Shown here piece after piece: positions 54,059-62,882 of a DNA stretch of 64,000 nucleotides (position 1 is its first letter; the number at the start of each line of letters is the position of its first letter). The position numbers and the translations under genes are program-made. The DNA lies in assembly GCF_023650955.1 (NCBI RefSeq), contig NZ_CP098039.1:1364001-1428000 (forward strand), given 5' to 3'. Under the pieces are notes generated by a model that saw only the letters and a program-made list of their open reading frames with translations, ran no database searches and was not told the origin of the DNA. This stretch comes from Thermosynechococcus sp. HN-54. Lineage in GTDB: Bacteria > Cyanobacteriota > Cyanobacteriia > Thermosynechococcales > Thermosynechococcaceae.

Positions 54059-54471
54059 CTGCCGCTGCTGCCATTTCTATCCTAGACAACCCACTTTTAG
54101 AAAGGTTCCCAATGTAACGACAAATTACAGTTATCCCGTAACTCCTAGGCGTTGCCTATAATAGAAGTGTTACGGTTGTTAACAATTCACGACAATCTCT
54201 CATTTTCAAATCGCCCTAGTAATAGTAATAGCAGCTTTAATGCCTCACGGGCAGAGTTGTTGGCTATCCTTGGGAACACTAGCAAAAAAAACATTGCAGT
54301 TAGGGTAGGCTTATCGAGAGGTTATCAATCTGTAAAGAAGTATGATTCATTTTCCAATATTTCTATTGATGAGAAGGTAGCGCCTATGACGTATTTTCAC
54401 TCACCAGTCGTTCCAATTTATTAATGTTTCCTTAGGTGATTTTCTGCGTCAACTCAGCCGAGAGCCTTTTT
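54059..54471 (+). other. 413-base AT-rich region before the small membrane protein gene
   Basis: No confirmed gene. An open frame from about 54152 or 54167 to 54424 (ending MTYFHSPVVPIY) is uninterrupted, but its apparent start lies at or before the predicted transcription start. The final 12 codons have a well-placed ribosome site (GAAGG, 8 bases before ATG 54389), so a 12-residue leader peptide is possible. The left part also holds the promoter of the opposing CHAT gene. Confidence 0.35.
54157..54162 (+). promoter_or_regulatory. Consensus -10 box TATAAT
   Basis: TATAAT, matching the sigma-70 -10 consensus at all six positions, in CCTATAATAG. No good -35 was found at 17 bases (TCCCGT). If used, transcription would start near 54169 and give a leader of about 300 bases before the gene at 54472. 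Confidence 0.5.
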
Positions 54472-54714
54472 ATGGATAGTGATGGTTATTTACCAGAGAT
54501 TCTTACCCTTCTCAGACAATTACTCCCTTTGTTGATTAGCCTTTTAGATGATGCCTTTGCCGTTGTCCTGACCCGCATCGGCTGCCATATTCCTTGGCTT
54601 GAAAAAATGATGCCTTTTGTCCTCAGCGGAGTAACACTCTATATTGTCATCCATGGCAGCAAGGTCATCTACGAGTTTTGCCAACACAAACGCCAATCTC
54701 CCCAGTCCCCCTAG
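54472..54714 (+). CDS. Small membrane protein, hypothetical
   Basis: 80 residues from ATG 54472 (MDSDGYLPEILTLLRQLL). Hydrophobic stretches PLLISLLDDAFAVVLTRIG and FVLSGVTLYIVIHGSK suggest one or two membrane segments, with a charged C-terminal tail CQHKRQSPQSP. A GAGAG lies 7 bases upstream of the ATG. An in-frame GTG at 54436 is less likely. No family recognised. The 189 bases that follow to the next gene contain no other frame. Confidence 0.55.
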   Translation: MDSDGYLPEILTLLRQLLPLLISLLDDAFAVVLTRIGCHIPWLEKMMPFVLSGVTLYIVIHGSKVIYEFCQHKRQSPQSP

Positions 54715-54903
54715 GGTGTGTATCGGCTTTGCAACAGTGTTAGCAAATCCCCACAAATCCCACTGCATTTTGGTAGTCATTTTTACGATCGCTGGCGATC
54801 GCCGCTAAGATCAAAATTGAGGCTTGGAAAGTTTTTAATGTGGGTGTGGGAAGCGGACGGAAGCCTGTGTCGCCGTCGTTAACGGTGAACTTCGAGGCAA
54901 CCT

Positions 54904-55119
54904 ATGGAACTGCAACGTTCAGTCCCCCCAGCAATTGAGCAAGAATTTATTCGACGTCAGGTGGTGAGTCAACTGCTGCAAGCGCGTTTGCGGGCAACCT
55001 GTGGGCTGACGCAGACCTCGACACCGCTACCCTTGGCAACGCCAGCGGGCGATCGCCCCCCCTTGTGGCCACTGAAGCAGCCTGAGGATGCCAATGTGAT
55101 GGAGCCAGTACAATCCTAG
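54904..55119 (+). CDS. Small hypothetical protein
   Basis: 71 residues starting MELQRSVPPAIEQEFIRRQ, with a helical N-terminus and a Pro-rich C-terminus (LATPAGDRPPLWPLKQPE). A GAGG ribosome site lies 6 bases before the ATG, which supports translation. There are no Cys pairs or membrane helix. It converges on the second DUF58 gene with a 4-base overlap. Family not recognised. Confidence 0.55.
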   Translation: MELQRSVPPAIEQEFIRRQVVSQLLQARLRATCGLTQTSTPLPLATPAGDRPPLWPLKQPEDANVMEPVQS

Positions 55120-56561
55120 AGACGACCACGGGCTTTTAGCAGCAGATAGCGATCCACCAGTTGCTCACTCAGTTGATCCGCAGGGGCGTCAAGAACCAGA
55201 ACCCCCTGTTGCTCCAGATGGGCAAAGGCGCGCCGGCGCTGATGCAGAAGGTCGAGGGCAACCGCCTGTTCATAGAGGTGGGAAATTTGCTCGACGGGAG
55301 CTGTGAAGGGACGGTGGGCAACCGTTTCAATGTGGCGATCGCGCAAAGCAACACACAGGGGTAGAAACCGCGGCGTGAGGCGCGCCATGGCGGCCAACAG
55401 TTCTTGGGAGGCCACCTCATCAATCACTTCCGTGAGAACCACCACAAGGGCACGGCGGGTATAGTGTCCCAAGATTGCACTCACTGTGCCGACATAGTCC
55501 GATTCTTCAAGTACGGGTTCACAGCGATAGACCTGACTGAGAATCCGTCCTAGATGGGAATCCCCACTTTGGGGCGCAATCCACGTGTGCAGTTGCTGAT
55601 CAAAAATCCCCAAGCCCACCTTATCTCCCCGCCGTAGCCCGGTCAAAGCAAGCGCCAACGCGGCATTTAGCCCCCAGTCAAAGCGCTGTAAACCCGCCAC
55701 CGTTGCCGTCATCAGGCGTCCCCGATCCAAGAGAATAATCAGGGGTTGATCCCGTTCTGGCTCCATAGCACGCACAAGAGGGCGGCCGCGGCGGGCACTG
55801 GCTTTCCAATCCATAAGGCGCAGATCATCCCCCAGATGGTACTCCCGCAATTCGGCAAACTCGGTGCCCCCCAAGGCATAGCGTCGCCGCCGTAGGCTAC
55901 CACTGGACTCCAAACTGAGGCGAATCGAGAGCGATCGCAACCCGATCACATCGGGATAAACCTCTACTTCGGTAACCAGCGGTGCAAACCAGCGTCGCCA
56001 CGCCAACCCCCAAGCACTGCGCAGACGCACATCACAGCCTGACCATTGAAAGGCACCCCGTCGCGGCGGAAACACATGGTAAAGCAATTCCAACGTACGC
56101 TGGGCTGAGGCCGTAAAGGCAAAGTAGGGGGTTTCACCCGTAAACTCAGCAGGTACATAGTCGTAGAGTTCAACCCAGATCTGCTCACTCAAGGGAACCT
56201 CACCACGGGTGTGGAGCCTAAGGCGAATCGGATTTTGCCGACCAATGGAGAGCCGTGACTCACAGGCGCGATCGAGGGTCAGTTGCCAGCGACCAATGCG
56301 GATGTAGTCCCACAGGGACATCCCGAAAACTACTAAATCGTACAGTCCCATCAAGAGCAATCCCAACCCCAGAGGCCAGTAGTTCAACCATGCCCGCAGC
56401 CTCCCTTGGGAAACCGCCTCGGCGATCGGCCATAACTCTGCTGGCAGAAAGCTGGTCAGTACTGGAAAGAGAACCCCCAGCAGCAAGAGGCCATAGAAGC
56501 GAACTGTGGGCACCCAACGGGGGCGATGGCGACCAAACTGATAACTGGCAGGTGCTTTCAT
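55116..56561 (-). CDS. DUF58 domain protein paired with MoxR
   Basis: 481 residues. Two N-terminal membrane helices (about 20-85: FYGLLLLGVLFPVLTSFLPA and NYWPLGLGLLLMGLYDLVVF), a beta-rich domain, then the DUF58 core MDWKASARRGRPLVRAMEPERDQPLIILLDRGR with a vWA-like metal-site order. Its ATG overlaps the moxR stop as ATGA, the usual coupled MoxR-DUF58 pair. These systems are thought to act as chaperones or metal/cofactor insertion factors; the client here is unknown. Confidence 0.9.
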   Translation of the reverse strand: MKAPASYQFGRHRPRWVPTVRFYGLLLLGVLFPVLTSFLPAELWPIAEAVSQGRLRAWLNYWPLGLGLLLMGLYDLVVFGMSLWDYIRIGRWQLTLDRACESRLSIGRQNPIRLRLHTRGEVPLSEQIWVELYDYVPAEFTGETPYFAFTASAQRTLELLYHVFPPRRGAFQWSGCDVRLRSAWGLAWRRWFAPLVTEVEVYPDVIGLRSLSIRLSLESSGSLRRRRYALGGTEFAELREYHLGDDLRLMDWKASARRGRPLVRAMEPERDQPLIILLDRGRLMTATVAGLQRFDWGLNAALALALTGLRRGDKVGLGIFDQQLHTWIAPQSGDSHLGRILSQVYRCEPVLEESDYVGTVSAILGHYTRRALVVVLTEVIDEVASQELLAAMARLTPRFLPLCVALRDRHIETVAHRPFTAPVEQISHLYEQAVALDLLHQRRRAFAHLEQQGVLVLDAPADQLSEQLVDRYLLLKARGRL

Positions 56562-57499
56562 CGGGGAACAGCCACTTTAGCGAGAATACCTTGGATCACT
56601 TGAGGCAGCGTAGTGCCGTCTAACTGCGCTTCCGGCTTGAGGATTAAGCGGTGTTGCAACAGCGGGGTAGCGATCGCCTTCACATCTTCAGGAGTGACAT
56701 AGCTGCGATCCTCTAACCATGCCTGAGCTTGGGCGGCGCGTAACCAGCCCACTGCCGCTCGTGGGGAAGCCCCCAACAGCAGTTCGGGATGTTGACGACT
56801 GGCCTGCACCAAGGCTAAAAGATAATCCAGCACCGCCGGCTCTACATGAATTTGCCGCACTTGCTGCCGTGCTGCTAAGACGTGCTCAACGGTAATCAAT
56901 GGCTCCAAGTTGAGTTGATCGAGATCGCGGGCTTCAAAACCCCCAAGGGCATTCTCCAGCATTTGGCGTTCCGATTTGGGTTCTGGGTAGGGCACGACCA
57001 GCTTAAATAGAAAGCGATCCAGTTGGGCTTCCGGCAGGGGATACGTCCCTTCAAATTCCAAGGGGTTTTGGGTGGCCACTGTCCAAAATAAATCGGAGAG
57101 GGGGAGGGTGGTGCCATCTAGGGTCACCTGCCGTTCTTCCATCGCTTCTAGGAGGGCAGCTTGGGTTTTGGGCGGGGTGCGGTTAATTTCATCCGCGAGC
57201 AGCACTTGGGTAAAAATTGGTCCCTTGCGCAGGCGAAATGTGCGACTGTTGAAGTCAAAAATACTGGTACCGAGAATATCCGCAGGCAGGACATCAGGTG
57301 TGAGTTGGATACGGCGAAATTCGGCAGCAATGAGGCGAGCGAGGAGCTTCACAAGGAGAGTTTTGGCAGTTCCTGGAACCCCCTCAAGGATGACATGGCC
57401 TTCGGCGAGGAGCGCCACAACTAATCCGTGGGCGATCGCCCCTTGACCGACAACAATCTCATTAAGACGCTGCTGAAGGCTACGAAACAGCTCTTTCAC
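56558..57499 (-). CDS. MoxR family AAA+ ATPase
   Basis: 313 residues from GTG 57499 (VKELFRSLQQRLNEIVVGQ), chosen because AGGA lies about 6 bases upstream; 57571 gives a longer form with an unconserved N-terminus. Walker A is GVPGTAKTLLVKLLAR, Walker B/Glu is VLLADEINRTPPKTQAALLEAME, and sensor 1 lies in VATQNPLEFEGTYPLPEAQLDRF. The C-terminal lid contains ASPRAAVGWLRAAQAQA. It ends overlapping the DUF58 start. MoxR ATPases drive maturation of specific protein complexes. Confidence 0.93.
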   Translation of the reverse strand: MKELFRSLQQRLNEIVVGQGAIAHGLVVALLAEGHVILEGVPGTAKTLLVKLLARLIAAEFRRIQLTPDVLPADILGTSIFDFNSRTFRLRKGPIFTQVLLADEINRTPPKTQAALLEAMEERQVTLDGTTLPLSDLFWTVATQNPLEFEGTYPLPEAQLDRFLFKLVVPYPEPKSERQMLENALGGFEARDLDQLNLEPLITVEHVLAARQQVRQIHVEPAVLDYLLALVQASRQHPELLLGASPRAAVGWLRAAQAQAWLEDRSYVTPEDVKAIATPLLQHRLILKPEAQLDGTTLPQVIQGILAKVAVPR

Positions 57500-57629
57500 A
57501 CTCGTCCTATCGCTCCTAAACTCTCCCAATGCTAGCAGAGGCACTCCCCATCTCTTTGCCCTAACCTGCATTAAATTGCCCTCTAGGAAAATTGGCTAAA
57601 ATACAGATTGAGGGACTTTTGGCGAATCT

Positions 57630-58376
57630 GTGACCACCAGCACTTCTGCAATTGCCACCGCTGCCCAACACATCGTCCAGCACCCGCAGCACAGCCGCCT
57701 GTTTAAGCTACTGTATGCCCTGCAGCAGAATCAGTGGCCGACCCAAGCACCGCCGTGGGGCGTGAGCGATGTGCAACAGGCTGTGATCCAAATCCTTGAA
57801 CGGCTGAAAACCCCCACCCTCTTGGGACAACACCTAACGGCCATTGTCAATAGTCTCAACAAAGCACAGGCCTATCAGGTTCTCTCCGCGGCACTGCTGC
57901 AAATTTTGGTGCCCCTCTACACCCAATCCCCGACAGCCACACTGACCCTCGAGGCGCCCACCCTCAGCACCGCAGCTCTCTACGATTTGCGCTTGGAAGT
58001 CACCCGCTACTGTACCCCCCTGCATATGAAGCTTCTTGTGGCTGCCCTGTTGACCTCAAAACCTGTCCAGGCCGAAGGCCTAGAGCGGTTTACTCTGCTT
58101 GATTTACTGCAACGGCTGACCCGCCGCTATGGGGATTTAGAGCTATTGCAGACCCAAATGACCAGCGCTTTGGTGCGGTTGCCTAACGATCCTCTCTATG
58201 CCAGTGCGGGCGATCGCCTGATCAAACTTCTGACTACCCTCTATCAACGCTATCAACAAAGCCAAGCCCCAGACGATACCCTTGGCACTACCCCACCCAC
58301 TGTTGTCCCAGCCGCCACCTCAGAGGCCGAGGAAGAACTGACCTGCCAACTGTTTCCCACAGCCAATGAACAATAG
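57630..58376 (+). CDS. Cyanobacterial hypothetical protein, helical
   Basis: 248 residues from GTG 57630. Mostly alpha-helical with alternating hydrophobic pattern (VQQAVIQILERLKTPTLLGQ, LSAALLQILVPLYTQSPTA, LIKLLTTLYQRYQQ). The C-terminal about 35 residues are Pro/Thr/Glu-rich and probably disordered. No catalytic motif, membrane helix or signal peptide. Family not recognised. It is divergent from moxR across about 130 bases and precedes glgP, 127 bases away. Confidence 0.65.
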   Translation: MTTSTSAIATAAQHIVQHPQHSRLFKLLYALQQNQWPTQAPPWGVSDVQQAVIQILERLKTPTLLGQHLTAIVNSLNKAQAYQVLSAALLQILVPLYTQSPTATLTLEAPTLSTAALYDLRLEVTRYCTPLHMKLLVAALLTSKPVQAEGLERFTLLDLLQRLTRRYGDLELLQTQMTSALVRLPNDPLYASAGDRLIKLLTTLYQRYQQSQAPDDTLGTTPPTVVPAATSEAEEELTCQLFPTANEQ

Positions 58377-58503
58377 GAAAGGGCTTGCCCCCCTTTGCTA
58401 GTAAAGAGATTCTGTACTTAGCGGGGAATCCGTGGCGATCGCGGTAGAACAGAAGGGAAGGGCTGACTATTGATCGCGTTAATTCTTTGCGAGGATTCCC
58501 ACA

Positions 58504-61032
58504 ATGACTAGTCTGATTCCGCCCGGTTGTCCTACGGTGCTCACAGAAGACGATCGCACCGGTACCAGTGTTGAAACGCTGCGCCGCGCCTTTATGGATA
58601 ATCTCTTCTTTATCCAAGGCCGGTTTCCTGAAGTCGCGACGAGAAACGATTACTATTTGGCTCTCGCCTACACCGTGCGCGATCGCTTGCTGTTGCGCTG
58701 GCTGAATTCTGCCAAAACCTATCGTGATCAAGAAAGCCGCACTGTTTGCTATCTCTCCGCCGAATTTTTGCTAGGGCCGCACCTTGGCAATAACCTGATT
58801 AACCTCGGACTCTATGAGGCCGTTGAAGAAGCCATGCGGCAAACCGGTTTGAACCTCAAGGAACTCCTTGATCAGGAGGAAGAACCCGGTCTGGGCAATG
58901 GGGGGCTAGGTCGCTTGGCCGCATGCTACATGGATTCCCTCGCCACGTTGGAGATCCCCGCCATTGGCTATGGTATTCGCTATGAGTATGGCATCTTTGA
59001 CCAAGAGATCCGCGATGGCTGGCAAGTCGAGATCACGGATAAGTGGTTACGCTACGGCAACCCGTGGGAAATTCCGCGGCCAGAGTTGATTTTGCAGGTG
59101 AAGTTTGGCGGCCATACCTATAGCTACACCGATGATCAGGGACGCTATCGAGTGGTTTGGGAACCGCACCAAGTGATTCAAGGGGTGGCCTATGACACGC
59201 CAATCTTGGGCTACAAGGTGAATACGGCGAATCTGCTGCGCCTGTGGCGAGCGGAAGCAGTGGAGTCCTTTGACTTTCAGGCCTTTAACACGGGCGATTA
59301 CTACGGTGCCGTCAACCAAAAAATTGCCTCAGAAAACATCACCAAGGTGCTCTATCCCAACGATGAGCAATTGCAAGGCAAAGAACTGCGGCTGATGCAG
59401 CAATATTTCTTCTGCTCCTGTGCCCTTCAGGACATGATCCGCCTCTACAAGCAATCGGGGAATAAGGATCTCAATCGCTTCCACGAGAAGTTCACAGTGC
59501 AGTTGAATGATACCCACCCGGCAATTTCGGTGGCAGAACTGATGCGCCTGTTGGTGGATGAGTATCTTATGCCTTGGGAGCAGGCGTGGGACATTACTCG
59601 CCAAACCTTCGCCTACACCAACCACACCCTCTTGCCCGAGGCATTGGAAAAATGGCCGCTGGATCTCTTTGGCTCACTACTGCCCCGCCACCTGCAAATC
59701 ATCTATGAAATTAACCAACGTTTCCTTGATGAGGTGCGCCTGCAATATCCGGGGGACAACGATCGCCTGCGGCGGTTGTCAATTATTGATGAAAGTGGCT
59801 GTCGCTATGTGCGCATGGCACACTTGGCAGCGGTGGGGAGTCATGCCATCAACGGGGTGGCGGCGCTGCACTCGGAACTCTTGAAACAAACGGTGCTTAA
59901 GGATTTCTACGAACTGACGCCGGAGAAATTCTCCAATAAAACCAATGGCGTCACTCCTCGGCGCTGGATGGTGCTCAGCAATCCGGGATTAACCCGCCTG
60001 ATCACTGAACACATCGGTGAAGATTGGGTGAAGCACTTGGATCAACTGCGGCGATTGGAACCCTTGGCAGAGGATCGCGACTTTGCGGCCCAGTGGCGAT
60101 CGGTGAAGCATGGAAATAAGGAACGCCTCGCGCAATACATTAGCGATCGCGTGGGGGTCACAGTGGATCCCTATTCTCTCTTCTCCATTTTGGTGAAGCG
60201 CATTCACGAATATAAGCGACAGCACCTGTGTGTCCTCAATATCATTACCCTCTATCAGATGTTGAAGGACAATCCGCAACTGGAGATGGTGCCCCAAACG
60301 TTTATTTTTGGGGGCAAGGCGGCGCCGGGCTACTACATGGCCAAGTTGATCATCAAGCTCATTAACTCGGTGGCTGACGTGATTAACCGCGATCCAGCCG
60401 TGCACGATCGCCTGAAGGTGGTCTTTTTACCCGACTACAACGTAACTCTGGGGCAACGGGTCTATCCCGCAGCGGATCTCTCCCAGCAAATCTCAACCGC
60501 AGGCTACGAGGCTTCAGGCACAGGCAATATGAAATTTGCCCTCAATGGCGCCCTGACCATTGGAACCCTCGATGGTGCCAATGTAGAGATTCGCGAGGAG
60601 GTGGGGGCAGAAAACTTCTTTCTCTTTGGCAATACGGTGGAGCAATTGCAGGAGTTGTGGCACAATGGCTATCGTCCTTGGGAGTTTGCCAATCGTAACC
60701 CAATGCTGAAGCGAGTCCTTGACCTCCTCGGCTCTGGGTATTTTTCCCATGGCGATACGGAACTCTTTCGTCCGATTGTCGAGCACCTCTGGCAAAACGA
60801 TCGCTATTGCCTCTTGGCAGACTACCAAAGCTATGTGGACTGCCATCAACGGGTGCTTCAGGTCTATCAAGATCAAGCCCAATGGGCAAAAATGTCGATC
60901 CTGAATGTGGCACGGATGGGTAAATTTTCTAGCGATCGCGCCATTCGTGAGTACTGCCAAGACATCTGGCATGTTGAACCAGTGAAAATTGTTCTACCGG
61001 CAACGTCCTATATGACGCCGGCTGTGCAGTAG
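58504..61032 (+). CDS. glgP: Glycogen phosphorylase
   Basis: 842 residues, family GT35. It releases glucose-1-phosphate from storage glycogen, important at night in cyanobacteria. It contains EEEPGLGNGGLGRLAACYMDS, the phosphate-binding region, and the PLP Lys in SGTGNMKFALNGALTIGTLDGANVEI. Active-site segments FSNKTNGVTPRRWM and RIHEYKRQHL are present. Length matches bacterial phosphorylases. A strong terminator follows. Its occurrence in a clock-bearing genome fits rhythmic glycogen use, but no regulatory site was seen. Confidence 0.97.
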   Translation: MTSLIPPGCPTVLTEDDRTGTSVETLRRAFMDNLFFIQGRFPEVATRNDYYLALAYTVRDRLLLRWLNSAKTYRDQESRTVCYLSAEFLLGPHLGNNLINLGLYEAVEEAMRQTGLNLKELLDQEEEPGLGNGGLGRLAACYMDSLATLEIPAIGYGIRYEYGIFDQEIRDGWQVEITDKWLRYGNPWEIPRPELILQVKFGGHTYSYTDDQGRYRVVWEPHQVIQGVAYDTPILGYKVNTANLLRLWRAEAVESFDFQAFNTGDYYGAVNQKIASENITKVLYPNDEQLQGKELRLMQQYFFCSCALQDMIRLYKQSGNKDLNRFHEKFTVQLNDTHPAISVAELMRLLVDEYLMPWEQAWDITRQTFAYTNHTLLPEALEKWPLDLFGSLLPRHLQIIYEINQRFLDEVRLQYPGDNDRLRRLSIIDESGCRYVRMAHLAAVGSHAINGVAALHSELLKQTVLKDFYELTPEKFSNKTNGVTPRRWMVLSNPGLTRLITEHIGEDWVKHLDQLRRLEPLAEDRDFAAQWRSVKHGNKERLAQYISDRVGVTVDPYSLFSILVKRIHEYKRQHLCVLNIITLYQMLKDNPQLEMVPQTFIFGGKAAPGYYMAKLIIKLINSVADVINRDPAVHDRLKVVFLPDYNVTLGQRVYPAADLSQQISTAGYEASGTGNMKFALNGALTIGTLDGANVEIREEVGAENFFLFGNTVEQLQELWHNGYRPWEFANRNPMLKRVLDLLGSGYFSHGDTELFRPIVEHLWQNDRYCLLADYQSYVDCHQRVLQVYQDQAQWAKMSILNVARMGKFSSDRAIREYCQDIWHVEPVKIVLPATSYMTPAVQ

Positions 61033-61072
61033 GCTAGCCGTCTCTGGCTCAATGTAAAACTACCCCGATGCT

Positions 61073-61096
61073 CCCCCTCCCCGTGAGGGGGTTTTT
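61073..61096 (+). terminator. Rho-independent terminator after glgP
   Basis: CCCCCTC (61073-61079) pairs with GAGGGGG (61085-61091) around the loop CCCGT, followed by five T. A 7-bp GC-rich stem, so efficient termination is expected 40 bases after the glgP stop. Confidence 0.92.
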
Positions 61097-61108
61097 CGCA
61101 GCACAACG

Positions 61109-61471
61109 TTAAGGTTCTCGAGGCTGGTAATCGCGACAGTCTTGGCAGGAGCCTTGAGGGTTCATAGCACAGCGTAACAAGGGTGAAAGCGCATTCCAGC
61201 GGCAGGAGGGATCGCCAATCACCCACTGTCCATTGACGAGACGGCGATCGCTGGTGGTGTCACTGTGCTGCACGTAGAGAGCAATTTTTTCCAGTTGATA
61301 GCGCCCACCGCGAAACTGGTAGCGATGACGGCGTTCTAAGACCGTATAGGTTTCCCCTTCGTGATCCACATGGCAGCCGGGTTGGGGCATCCAGTCGAGA
61401 TAAACATGTCCCAGCGATCGCCGGGGGTTGATCAGGTGCAACTCTGTTGGGAGGTCAGAGGGGGTTGCCAT
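61109..61471 (-). CDS. DUF6464 family protein
   Basis: 120 residues from ATG 61471 (MATPSDLPTELHLINPRRSL); 61510 is a longer alternative. The pattern LGHVYLDWMPQPGCHVDHEG, YTVLERRHRYQFRGGRYQLEK and a Cys-rich end CAMNPQGSCQDCRDY fits the cyanobacterial DUF6464 family as remembered. Function unknown. The final three Cys (C-x7-C-x2-C), with the earlier Cys in SCRWN, could form a metal site. It stands alone between glgP and exoD. Confidence 0.75.
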   Translation of the reverse strand: MATPSDLPTELHLINPRRSLGHVYLDWMPQPGCHVDHEGETYTVLERRHRYQFRGGRYQLEKIALYVQHSDTTSDRRLVNGQWVIGDPSCRWNALSPLLRCAMNPQGSCQDCRDYQPREP

Positions 61472-61584
61472 GTGTTTCAGCTTGATCGCGCCCTTGGGAT
61501 CGCCTGTCAACTGTGTTGGGCATAACTAACGATCAATCTATCGTATCCTAGCAGTGGCAACATTTCCACCTCCCGTAATTGTTT

Positions 61585-62235
61585 ATGGCAAAACTGTCCA
61601 CTGATCTCGAACGTGCCTTTTTGAGTCCTGTGCCCAGCCCCAGCGATGGCGAGGTGTTAACGCAGCAACTGGTGTCCTTGGGGGATATTCTTCAGTTGGC
61701 GGGGGAGCGAACCTTTGGCTTTTTGTTGGCTGTGCTTTCGTTGCCATCGGCGCTGCCCCTTCCAGCCCCCGGTTACTCCACCCCCTTTGGCGTTGTCCTG
61801 TTACTGTTGGGCTGGCAATTGCTGGTGGGTGCCTCAACCCCTTGGTTGCCTCCTCGGCTACTCAAGCGCACGATGCCGCGATCCCAGATTCAAAAGATTG
61901 TGCGCACGGCTTTGCCTTGGCTGCGACGGATTGAATTGATCTCCCGTCCCCGCTTACGCCCCATTTGCACGACCCGAGGCGGACGTTTGGGCTTGGGAGT
62001 TGCCGTGTCGCTGATGGCAATCTCGATGATTTTGCCAATTCCCGGCACCAACACCATTCCTGCCATGGGCATTTTTACGATTGGCTTTGGTCTTTTGGAT
62101 GACGATGGTTTGATTAGTCTGGCAGGGGTAGTCATTTCTCTGATTGGTTTAGCGGTGACCACCTCCATTCTGGTTGCCCTTGCGTGGGGGGGGAATAGTC
62201 TCCTCGATGTATTGAAGGCTTGGCTCCATTCGTAA
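61585..62235 (+). CDS. ExoD-like exopolysaccharide synthesis membrane protein
   Basis: 216 residues from ATG 61585 (MAKLSTDLERAFL). About four to five membrane helices. The segment GERTFGFLLAVLSLPSALPLPAPGYSTPFGVVL is the ExoD-family signature, in which a hydrophobic loop holds several Pro. Rhizobial ExoD affects exopolysaccharide and alkaline tolerance; the cyanobacterial role is not known. The next gene, an exported protein, starts 33 bases after it. Confidence 0.85.
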   Translation: MAKLSTDLERAFLSPVPSPSDGEVLTQQLVSLGDILQLAGERTFGFLLAVLSLPSALPLPAPGYSTPFGVVLLLLGWQLLVGASTPWLPPRLLKRTMPRSQIQKIVRTALPWLRRIELISRPRLRPICTTRGGRLGLGVAVSLMAISMILPIPGTNTIPAMGIFTIGFGLLDDDGLISLAGVVISLIGLAVTTSILVALAWGGNSLLDVLKAWLHS

Positions 62236-62268
62236 CATAGGGAGTAATCTCTTTCACGACTCAAGGAA

Positions 62269-62871
62269 ATGAGAACCCTATCCCCTCCCAAGTCCTGTAG
62301 CCGATGGTTGAGTGCCGTGGGGGCGATCGCTCTATTAGGGTTGCATCCCCTCAGAACGGCTGCTAATACCTCAACAGAAAACTTACCGCCAGCAGTTGCG
62401 GGGGCGATCGCGCTCCCCGTCAATGAAAAGCAAGTTGTGGTTAGTGAGCAACCCTCGGCAGTGGGCTTAACGGTACCGAGTCTCTGGTGGGCAGTTCAGC
62501 AGTTTGGTGACGAGGTGATTCAACGCTGGCAGGCCTTTCCAGCCATCACAGCACCAGGAGGCAGAATTGAAGCTTTTGTGTCTCCTTCTGCTTGGGGACG
62601 CTTGCCCTATTTACGGCGCTTTGCCCTGATCAATCAGTTGGGCAATGCCAGTCGCAGCTTTGGCTATCAGTTGATCCTGCGCGATCGCCGGCAGGTCATT
62701 TATGGTGCCTACACCTGTCAATTTGATGCCCTACCCCTTGAATACCTGCCAGAAGTCACCGATGCAGCAGGCAACCCGATTCCTTTTTTCCCACCCAGTA
62801 CGGAACTCGACTGTCAAGTATGGGTCAATCCCAATATTCCCGTCATGTTCCCAACTCAAGGACTTCGCTAA
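62269..62871 (+). CDS. Exported hypothetical protein
   Basis: 200 residues. Signal peptide about 1-32 (SRWLSAVGAIALLGLHPLRTAAN). The mature part has PSAWGRLPYLRRFALINQLGN and a region YQLILRDRRQVIYGAYTCQF with strands; two Cys (TCQF and LDCQVWVN) may form a disulfide. Predicted periplasmic. No family recognised. Same strand and 33 bases from exoD; converges on the aminotransferase gene with 11 bases between. Confidence 0.65.
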   Translation: MRTLSPPKSCSRWLSAVGAIALLGLHPLRTAANTSTENLPPAVAGAIALPVNEKQVVVSEQPSAVGLTVPSLWWAVQQFGDEVIQRWQAFPAITAPGGRIEAFVSPSAWGRLPYLRRFALINQLGNASRSFGYQLILRDRRQVIYGAYTCQFDALPLEYLPEVTDAAGNPIPFFPPSTELDCQVWVNPNIPVMFPTQGLR

Positions 62872-62882
62872 AAGGACTGTAT

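Noticed and set aside
60514-60972. Long antisense frame (152 codons) within glgP
   Set aside because: It lies wholly opposite a conserved catalytic region of GlgP and has no ribosome site or family resemblance; it is a shadow of GC-rich codon use.
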